Origin: Sanderia malayensis
Lineage: Eukaryota; Cnidaria; Scyphozoa; Semaeostomeae; Pelagiidae
Assembly (NCBI GenBank): GCA_013076295.1
Contig: RQOL01000531.1
Location: 2,790,001 to 2,854,000, forward strand
Length of the DNA stretch: 64,000 nt
Direction of reading: 5' to 3'
A program made the translations under genes and the position numbers. This document shows positions 55,988-64,000 of the stretch, in pieces; the first letter of the stretch is position 1; the number at the start of each line of letters is the position of its first letter. Under the pieces are notes generated by a model. It saw only the letters and a list, made by a program, of their open reading frames with translations, did not search any database and was not told the DNA's origin.

Positions 55988-57453
55988 GAACTTGCGGTGA
56001 TCAAATTATGATGAAAAGATTTCATCTTGTGACGTAACTTCACTTTCTTTGAACACGTGACAACTACAATTATCTAACACCAGGTTTAGAGCATATCATC
56101 TATGGAAACAACAAGTTTCACTATTTAAAATAACGGTGAATAGAACTTGAATGGCTTTTAGTTGCAACAAATAACAAATCAGGTACAAACTTACAACGAT
56201 TGTCATTAATAGAATTGTACTAGGAAGGCTGGCCCTCCTAGTGTTTTGGGAGGAACAACGATCTCTTAAGCAAAAGTGGAGTTGGATTCCCATTGTTATT
56301 GCTGCCGATCTGAGAATTGTATACATGCCAGGAAGTAATATTGGCATAAAAATCAATTAACTGGTTGTTTTGCAATGTACCATGAAATATCACCAACAAA
56401 GAAACAGAAAAAAGGGAATTATCATCTGGTGGGAAAGAAATCTATGATTTAATTGTGACGAGTCGGCGTATTGTTGAAAACAAACAATGAAAACAGTTCA
56501 GCATCAATGTGAGACGCGGTAATAAAAGGGTAATAAAACCAATCAGAGAAGGAACATTAATTTTCAAATGATGGCTACTATCAAGTTTTCAAAGATTCGA
56601 TAAATTCCTGAAATTTAAGGAATTGCTTACTACCTAGCCTAGGTATCCATAAAATAGTAGAAGTAAAAGAATTTCCCTTGCGCTATTTTTGCCTTGAAAA
56701 GTTTGGCAAAATAGCATATCTTGACTTAATAATCAATGCGACAGACTCTACCATTTCGCATGAAGTAGTTACAAGATCATAGCGTGTCTTAGTGTCTTCA
56801 AAACATCAAATGAAAACGTTTTGTTGTAAAAGCGATAAATGAAAATAAAAAAGAGTTAAATATCAAGAAAGAAAGAAAGAGAAGTGAAGTGAAGTCTCAA
56901 CTATGTAACAATAACCTTACCATAGCTCTGTCGCTTTTAGGTTCCAGTTGTCTCCTCTATTCCAAGACTCACAGACTCACAACAACAAGCTGCTCATAAA
57001 CTGAATGACAATCTTAACTGAAGCAACCTTGATATGTAGTCTGGCGCAATTCCAATGTCTGCTTTCAATTGAGACAAGCCAAATTTGGTTCGAGCATTTG
57101 ATTTGATTGATGGGAGGGATCACGTGTAGTCTGTTGCATGGGGTAACTACATCGTACATAGTTACAATCTACGATGGAAATGCAACAAACAAATAACATG
57201 ACACCCTTGACCAAAGTTCAAGCACCACCCCCTTGTCATATTTCTTCCTGGCTTTATCTACTTCCAATTGACGTCACGAGTAGATTTAGACGCATACTAA
57301 AATCATTTGCTTATTCAGAGAAGTCGAACTGAAACTCCAAATCAGACTCATCTGAGCAAAAAATAACAATAATTAAGTTTAAAATTCCAGTTAAATCAAG
57401 CATTTATTTTTATGACCGAGTGATGTGGAAGTTGCAAAATTAAACGGAGACAA
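55988..57453. other. Gene-empty stretch between divergent genes
   Basis: Shared upstream region of the ligand gene (minus) and RAB24 (plus). No coding exon. A GAAA/GTGAA simple repeat lies near 56870-56895. Confidence 0.5.
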
Positions 57454-58696
57454 ATGTCGGCTAAAGTCGATTTAAAAGTGGTGCTACTTGGCAAAGAATA
57501 TGGCGGAAAAACAAGTTTAGTGGAGAGGTTTATCAATGCCCGATTCAACGAATGTATTCCTTATCAAAACGTAATATTCAGTTGGCTAATGTCAACTATT
57601 ATCTTTCAAGTATCACATATAAAAGGATTAGTACAGGACAACTGGAAACTGAGGAATTCATTTTGTTTTGTAGACCATTGGAGCTGCATTTGGAGCAAAA
57701 ACATTGACTGTTGGTGGTAATAAATCCTTGACACTTGGAATATGGGTGAGCTATGTTATATATTAATCTGAAATCGGCATTTGCATCCGATTATCAGCTT
57801 TTTAATGCGCTAATTATTTCAAGGATACTGCTGGATCTGAACGATACGAAGCGATGAGTCGCATTTATTACAGAGGAGCAAGTGCAGCAGTTGTATGCTT
57901 TGGTAAGTTTAAACATATCGTGTTACAAGCATATTCAATGCAATTATGATTGTGGTGGAAATATGGAATGTGACAGACTTTTTTCAGATATGACAGACGT
58001 TTCAAGTTGGGAAAGAGCAAAGTTTTGGATCAAAGAAGTCAGAGAACATGAAGAAGTAAAGATTGATTTTTATCTTATATAATCATGCAAAACCAGATAC
58101 AACACTAGATGCAGCATCATTTTAGAAAAAAATTACAAGGAATTTCCAAGTTAATTATCATCATATTTTTTCTTTAGAGCTGTAAAGTCTACCTTTGTGG
58201 AACAAAAAAAGACTTAGTACAAAGTAAAGGACGTGGAATTGACCATTTTGATTCAACAGATTATGCTGATGTCATTGGTGCAAAATTATTTGAAACATCA
58301 AGTAAATCGGGTGAAAATGTTGGTATGTATTAATTGTCAACTACCTTCTGTCATCAACACTCTTTGCCATGTTACTATTATAGTCAAGGTGTTCAATACA
58401 ATTTTTTGAATTCTATTTTAGATGAACTCTTCCAAGCAATAGCGGATGACTTTTTTGCCATGCCAAAAATAGATGCATGTGAGTATATATCATTTACATT
58501 AGTAAGTTATCGAGTTAGGAGGGTAAACATGCATATAATGTGTAACAGTGATGATTTTTCAGATAACTTCATCTTTTCCCATCTAGATAAAGCCAACCAT
58601 CAGGGTACTGTAGACATGAGAAGCCATTCACAAGCTGATCAAAATAAACAATGTTCAGGCTGTACAAATGCACTTCCATGGAACTGGAACAAATAG
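57454..58696 (+). CDS. RAB24: RAB24 small GTPase, 7 exons
   Basis: Atypical Rab linked to autophagy and endosome traffic. Exons 57454-57570, 57674-57745, 57824-57902, 57988-58055, 58178-58322, 58422-58478 and 58587-58696 give 648 nt (215 residues). P-loop GKEYGGKTS; switch [22 protein letters not shown], with Ser in place of the catalytic Gln, which is the RAB24 signature and implies weak GTP hydrolysis; G4 motif TKKD in place of NKxD; G5 ETSSKSG. An alternative acceptor at 58563 would add eight in-frame residues to the last exon. The C-terminus ends NALPWNWNK, with a CSGC pair 12 residues earlier and no terminal CC or CXC, so normal double prenylation is doubtful. Confidence 0.95.
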
Positions 58697-59169
58697 CAAT
58701 TCTTTATCAATTAAACTTTGCTATTAAAGCTGTAGTTAAATCAACAATTGATCATACATTTGACTCATTTTTTCTTATAAATTTTATCCATGAACTTCAA
58801 TATCTAAAATATTCCAAAAACACATATTTCTAGTCTTGATACAAGTTGTGCAATAAGTGGATAGTATAATCCTGGTATATCTTTGTAAAAGCATATTGGT
58901 GTCTCTTTATTTAGAAAGTAGTATGTCTTTAATTAAATACTGATTTTTCTACTATTGCAACTGTGTTTACTGTACAAGTCGAATATTCCAAATTGAAATT
59001 GCACTTCTAAACTATATGGTGCAGTGCAGTTTGAATGGAAAATAAAGGCAGCCAGCCAGCCATGCCAGCCTGTCAAAATGTATTATGTAACTTCATAAAA
59101 TGTGTTTTGTACCAACAAACGAGAATTATGTTGAGACAGTGCTCAATACAGTAAAGTAGAGCCTTATTC
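58697..59169. other. 3' flank of RAB24
   Basis: AATAAA signals occur near 59039 and 59168. A short GCCA-type repeat lies near 59048. No gene. Confidence 0.5.
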
Positions 59170-59289
59170 AATAAAAATGTATTTAGAAATTTACTGATAA
59201 AATGTGTACATTACTCTGAGTTTCACGCCTATAGCGATCATCAAGGTGTACTCACATTTTATCAGTAAATTTCTAAATACATTTTTATT
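59170..59289. repeat. Perfect 37-bp inverted repeat between two convergent genes
   Basis: Arms 59170-59206 and 59253-59289 are exact reverse complements with a 46-base spacer. Each arm starts AATAAAAATG when read outward-in, so it offers a poly(A)-like signal to the gene on either side. It may be a bidirectional terminator hairpin or a small MITE. Confidence 0.9.
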
Positions 59290-59309
59290 ATTAAAATGTG
59301 TTTTGTTAA

Positions 59310-59903
59310 TTAAATATCAAATTGTGATTGAGTGTCATGTAAATCAGTAGTTGTTTCAAATGTTGCATCATAATCTGAGTCTGATAACTCTTCTTCTCTG
59401 ATGTTTGTCAATTTACTTTTAGCATGAACCACAACATTAACAACCTTGTCATTTTCTGTGGTATGTTGTTGCTGTTTTTTCTCTTCTTGATTAATTACAT
59501 TATTAGAGAAATCAACCTCGTGAAGGTTGATATGATAATTTTCTGATTGAACAGAAGCTGTCGTCAAACTACTGCTTCTTAACCTGTCGCCAGAAGCAAC
59601 TTCGTTAATCTCCATTTCACCCTGAATCTCACCTTCTTCAGTTATCAAATCACCAGCAGATGCATTTGAGCCATTGCTTGCGAATTTAAATCTTCGCTGT
59701 CTTGCATTCTGTGATTCATTTTCTGCTTTTGATGAAGCAAATCGTGCTTGTTTTTTTCGCTTTTTCTCCTCTGCTTTTTCCTTTACTCTTCGTCGCAATA
59801 ATAAAATCAGGAGTATTATTGTCATGAGACCAACAATACCTCCAACAACCGAGGCAGAAATAAGAATAATCTTGTTATTATCGTAATTGGCGCTCTTTGC
59901 CAT
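59310..59903 (-). CDS. Single-pass membrane protein of unknown function
   Basis: A single-exon frame of 197 residues. A 12-residue polar N-terminus is followed by one membrane segment (about residues 13-37, containing GGIVGLMTIILLILLL) and a strongly basic stop-transfer patch (RRRVKEKAEEKKRKKQ). The rest is a hydrophilic, Ser/Glu/Asp-rich cytoplasmic tail with acidic runs (EEELSDSDYD) and no recognisable domain. The N-terminus is short and an in-frame stop lies just upstream. The frame could be complete as a type III membrane protein, or it could be the last exon of a larger receptor whose ectodomain I cannot see. It converges with RAB24 across the 37-bp inverted repeat. Confidence 0.65.
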   Translation of the reverse strand: MAKSANYDNNKIILISASVVGGIVGLMTIILLILLLRRRVKEKAEEKKRKKQARFASSKAENESQNARQRRFKFASNGSNASAGDLITEEGEIQGEMEINEVASGDRLRSSSLTTASVQSENYHINLHEVDFSNNVINQEEKKQQQHTTENDKVVNVVVHAKSKLTNIREEELSDSDYDATFETTTDLHDTQSQFDI

Positions 59904-60307
59904 GTCTTTAAGAAGCTTAGATATTCATGGTATACACACTAATTTTCTTTTCAGTCAGGTTATGTTGAGCTGAGCATGAATCAAAATAAAATTTGGCCTG
60001 TGAGAGAAAAGAAGGCCGCCAGGATGGGAAAGGTGGGAGATAAAACAAAAGAGTGGTCAGATGGTCAGGTGGTCAGTAAAAATGAATAAACTGATAGAAG
60101 TAATTTGAAGACGAAACATAATTTAAAATTATCGACCGAGTGCATATCCTGAAGTGACGTATTACAAAAGACTAATTTTCCTACAATTATAAATAATACA
60201 AAGGTAAAACAGAGCTAAATATATCATCAGTCATCTTTAGAGAATTACCCACGACATCTACAGCTAATTCAAATTTTTGTTATCTTAGGAAACTATTTAA
60301 TCTTTGT
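59904..60307. other. Short spacer before the ZDHHC16 3' end
   Basis: Contains a small GGTCAG repeat near 60055-60078 and the presumed ZDHHC16 3' UTR. No gene. Confidence 0.5.
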
Positions 60308-62659
60308 CTACCGGCGGAAAATATTCTTGAGTCCTGCAAAGCTAAAATTCCATTTTGTACGGCCTCCGCGCTGAATATTCGGATCAATGTAGTAAATTGG
60401 CTTTGAATTGCGGGGCCACGAAAGTCCATCACCTTGCGGAGGATGTGCAGATGGAAGAACGACGCTAAGAAAAGATCTGAAAGCGAAGAACAAGAACAAT
60501 ACAACAAAACAGAGCTGAATATAATCTTTATTCTATAAATATGAGACAAAATACATTGAAAATCACCTATTGTGGTAAAGTCCAAGAAGATGCTTCCAAT
60601 TTTGTTTCCAGTTATAATCATAAGGATTGTGATAGCCCTAAAATACAAAAATATATCAATGGGATATGATACAAAATGATAAATAATTGTATTGATTAAA
60701 CAATTAACTCTGTATACAGACCATTCCACGTTTCTTAGCTTTTGCTTTTTCCTTGCTATTTACGTGGACTTCAATAGAGGTCTGTCCCAGCGAAATCAAG
60801 TATATGTGCCACATGTTAAGCAAGCCAAGTGCACACGAAACGGCCGAACAGAGAAGAAAGAGGTATATTATCGCCAGATGCTCATATCCATGCGGATTCT
60901 CCCATCCACCTGGATGCTTCTGCAATAAACATAAAAGAAGTCGCAATCAATTTCCGATTTTGGTCCAGTTCCGTCGTTCCTTGTTTTAGACATCAAACAT
61001 ACCCTATACGCCTGCTTTCGGTTCTCAGCGGCAATTTTACCAGCTTCCCCCGTCGCATCCACAATCTAAAGAGATAAGAATGCTTGTTAACAAAAAATAC
61101 AATGCAAATAGCAATGTAGAAATTTTCATAAAGACTTACTCCTTGCACTAAACCACCCAAGCCAAGAATATGAAGGAAGCTTTTTGCGGAAAATCGTTTT
61201 TCTTGATCAAAAACTGTCTGCATAAAAAATAAAAATACAAAGTGAAACATATTACTTATTGATAATTGAATATATAAGAAAGATAGCAGACCCAAAAGCA
61301 TTGATGACATCTTGAATACATAAATTTCTATTAGTATGTAACACAAACTTACCCCAGGATGAAAGAAGTGGTATGTGAACAGATCATAACATGTAAACGA
61401 GACATACATTGTTCCAAGCCACATGAAAATGCAAAAAAGTATAAAATAACGATGATTATAAAATCCTATACAGTTGTTCATCCAAGCTAAAATTATTGTC
61501 AAGGCAAATAGAAATGAAATGGAAAATTGATAATTAAAAAACTATCTAATAAATAAGCAGGCAGTAGTAAGAAAAAGATACGACAATGATGATCCATTTT
61601 CAAGAAGCATCTATCAAAAATGTAAGAAAACATTTCTATAATAATTGCATTGAGTCTATTATGTTGAAAGAAGTATATGTCTTATTGAAAAGCTTACTTA
61701 TCACAAACAGAGCAGTGGTGAGTTCTTGGAGGCTTTGGTTGTACACCTGGATGAAAAAACACACATTAGTATGTAGCTAAGAAAGCTAGGGTTCTTGCTA
61801 GTGGCCTGATGCCTTTGGCCAAGCAATCTTTAATTAAAGTTGGGTTGCTTTTTATTGCAAACCTATTTGAATGGAACACTACTAGTCAATGAATAAACCA
61901 ATAAAGTAGTAAATGAAAAATATTTACATTTCCTGCAAATAACAGCTCCTCCTATACTTTCCATGGGCTTTCCCTTCATGCGTATGAAAGAGATAAATAA
62001 AAAATATTTAGAGTTAACACCCTGGTTCACAAGCAAACAAAAGAATCAAATACCTCAAACCCTAAATGCTATAAATGAAAAAGTTAACAATAAATCTGTT
62101 AGCCAACACGTGAGCTTAGACAATTTACCTGTGGAGGACAACCAGGGCTGGTGAAAACTGCTTTAAAGTAATGAAAAACAATATTGATCAAGAGCCAATG
62201 TGCAACCGTGATGTGAAGACCAATCCAAACTTGATTAAATGTCATGATAATAGGAAGAAGATACGAATACCATATCACAACCACTGTTGTTGTCAAAAGT
62301 GTCACCAAAACAACAAAGACCTGTAACAGTTCATTGTAACGATGTTAAAAATAAATTTGAGTATAAATTAATTTAATTACATGAAAAATACAAATAAAAG
62401 ATTCTCAATTAAAATATCTCTGACTTTTTAAATTTTGCGCATAACCCAAGTATTGAAAGTGCAAAACACAAATGGGAGGGACAGACAGGGAAGTATAGTT
62501 ACTAACCTGACCCATAAAACCAGCCACATTGTCCACAAACCAATACACAGGCTCAAAAGCAGCGTCGATATAGTAATTTCCGAGCTTACAAGAGTTATGT
62601 GTTAACGATTTAAAGGTAAGCAGCCCAATAAGGACTAATTCTTGGAGTTGCTTCAGCAT
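60308..62659 (-). CDS. ZDHHC16: Palmitoyltransferase ZDHHC16, 11 exons
   Basis: Multi-pass ER/Golgi protein S-acyltransferase. Exons 62659-62507, 62320-62129, 61973-61928, 61746-61698, 61610-61582, 61486-61353, 61217-61140, 61065-61003, 60919-60722, 60637-60567 and 60476-60308 give 1182 nt (393 residues; the human protein is slightly shorter). Family landmarks: DAAFEPVYWFVDNV near the N-terminus, two membrane segments in exon 2, the zinc-binding ICRKC and HHCSVCDKC pairs, and the catalytic DHHC motif (LKMDHHCPWMNNC) assembled across the exon 5/6 junction, which falls in the codon after the catalytic Cys. Two further membrane segments (NHRYFILFCIFMWLG and IIYLFLLCSAVSCALGL) and the LISLGQTSIE motif follow. 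The gene is head-to-head with WDR11 across the satellite. Confidence 0.95.
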
Positions 62660-62689
62660 CTTCTTGGTTTCATGCCATGCCAGTGTGGT

Positions 62690-63425
62690 GGCCTAAAAGT
62701 GGGCGTGAATGCGCAGTAACAAATATAGGTAACTGCGCAGGAGAATCCATGACGTATTTGATATGCACAGTGTATTGTGTGAGGCTTAGGCTTAGGCTTA
62801 GGGCAGTGAACTCTATATAAGAACTCTGGAACGATAACTCTATTTAGCTCGAATGTGTCACAAAATGAGTTCTTATATAGAGTTCACTGGCTTAGGGTTA
62901 GGGGTCAGGGTTAGGGTTATTGTGGCCTAAAGGTGGGCGTGCATGCGCAGTTGCATATATAGGCCATTGCGCAGGAGGATCTATGATGCATTGATATGCA
63001 CAGTGTCTAGTGTGAGGCTTAGGCTTGGGGTTAGGGGTCAGGGTTAGGGTTAGTGTGGCCTAAAGGTGGGCGTGCATGCGCAGTAGCATATATAGGCCAC
63101 TGCGCAGGAGGATCTATGACGCATTGATATGTACAGTGTCTAGTGTGAGGCTTAGGCTTGGGGTTAGGGGTCAGGGTTAGGGTTATTGTGGCCTAAAGGT
63201 GGGCGTGCATGCGCAGTAGCATATATAGGCCACTGCGCAGGAGGGTCTATGACGCATTGATATGCACAGTGTCTGGTGTGAGGCAGGCTTAGGTTTGGGG
63301 TTAGGGTTAGGGTCAGTGTGGCCGAAAGTTGGGTATCCATGCGCAGTACCATATATATGTCATTGCGCAGGAGTTTTTACCCCTTCTTGCCGGACAAAAG
63401 GTGGGAGGTATGCGCAGTACAATAT
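62690..63425 (+). repeat. Second TTAGGG-bearing satellite array, about five 130-base units
   Basis: Units begin near 62692, 62926, 63054, 63189 and 63318 with GTGGCCTAAAGGTGGGCGTG, then ATGCGCAGT, a CATATATAGG core, ACTGCGCAGGAG, and a GGCTTAGG/GGTTAGGG run. They are the same family as the array at 7.7 kb but more uniform. The first unit is split by an 86-base MITE. The array fills nearly all of the space between the ZDHHC16 and WDR11 start codons. Confidence 0.92.
62804..62889. mobile_element. 86-base MITE in the satellite, 8-bp target duplication
   Basis: Perfect terminal inverted repeats of 23 bases begin CAGTGAACTC. The element is flanked by GCTTAGGG at 62796-62803 and 62890-62897. Terminus and 8-bp duplication are hAT-like. 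Because the target is itself repetitive, the duplication could be partly fortuitous. Confidence 0.8.
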
Positions 63426-63535
63426 TCATGCATGAGCATGACCCACTTCAGAATTTGGCCTGAGACTGAGTTTGAGAATGAATGAATTGAGTTGAGTACA
63501 TTTTTATTTTCTTAAAATAACAAAAGCGTCTGGAG

Positions 63536-64000
63536 ATGAAGCTGGCACCGCGCATTATACCCGGAGGACACCATGCATTGAACAAATCGACTTGCGACTG
63601 GTAGGTAACAGTGCTTTATTTTATTTCCGAGCAAAGGAAAGGGGGAGGGAGAGAAGGAAAGAATGATTGTCCACGCCCCCGCCCCCTACAATTTCTTACA
63701 TTTCATAATTAATTGTTTGTATTCATATATTTTAGGGGCTGGCAAGGGTTGTTAGCATACGGCTGTCATAATTTCGTTGTTATTCTTGACCCAAGGACTG
63801 TACAGGCAAGTTGGCTGAAATTGTCTCTCTTCCCAACACCACAATAGCACCTTGCTAACTATAGCACTGTTTTTAGTGATTTTGTACAAAGTAATACAGT
63901 ATTTATTTTGTGTTCTAGGTCATTCAAACTCTTCATCATTACCCAGCTGCTGTCGTAAAGGTAATGGAAATATATTCACCATCACAAGCTGGAAATACAG
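63536..64000 (+). CDS. WDR11: WDR11, 5' part, runs off the right edge
   Basis: WD-repeat protein of the WDR11 complex in endosome-to-Golgi transport and Hedgehog-related ciliary signalling. Three exons are visible: 63536-63600, 63736-63805 and 63919-63960 (59 codons), in one continuous frame. The joined product contains CDWGWQGLLAYGCH and VVKV-like sequence, closely matching the start of vertebrate WDR11 (DWGWQGL-AYGCHS). The second intron starts with GC (CAG then GCAAGT), a known minor donor class. The start ATG at 63536 gives a shorter N-terminus than in vertebrates. The next exon lies outside the window. Confidence 0.92.

Overview
The window looks like nuclear DNA of an invertebrate chordate, most likely an ascidian tunicate of the Ciona type. 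It is AT-rich, has short GT-AG introns (mostly about 60-400 bases), TTAGGG-type telomere-like repeats and a tRNA-derived SINE, and its recognisable genes are animal orthologues. The species call is inference from these traits and from gene content.

Left part (1-7130): a complete minus-strand kinesin-5 gene (KIF11/Eg5). I could resolve it into 25 exons that sum to an intact 1052-codon frame. It is followed by a roughly 120-base satellite carrying TTAGGG repeats (7745-8354).

Middle part (8.4-34 kb): an otherwise gene-poor stretch that holds the most interesting content. Five small single-coding-exon secreted precursors lie at 11.4, 18.6, 21.2, 29.6 and 31.4 kb on both strands, with a broken relic of one at 24.2 kb. 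Each has a signal peptide and a basic proregion and ends in the same module: usually a basic pair, then Cys-x8/9-Cys, a basic-aromatic pair, and a terminal Trp followed by an amidating Gly. I do not recognise the family. It looks like a local, diversifying cluster of amidated cyclic peptides (neuropeptides/hormones, or less likely single-disulfide host-defence hairpins).

Right part (34-64 kb): WDR1/AIP1 (minus, 17 exons, one apparent single-base frameshift); a SINE and decayed satellite; a seven-zinc-finger protein gene (plus); a two-pore potassium channel (minus) with an 8-kb intron filled by two nested foldback transposons; a secreted furin-processed cystine-knot-like ligand (noggin/Trunk-like or IL-17-like, minus); RAB24 (plus) convergent with an unknown single-pass membrane protein (minus); ZDHHC16 palmitoyltransferase (minus); a second block of the TTAGGG satellite; and the 5' end of WDR11 (plus), which runs off the right edge.

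The conserved genes are housekeeping or signalling genes with no common pathway. The peptide cluster is the part that reads as a system: shared architecture, shared processing sites, local duplication, one member that has lost both cysteines, and one decayed copy.
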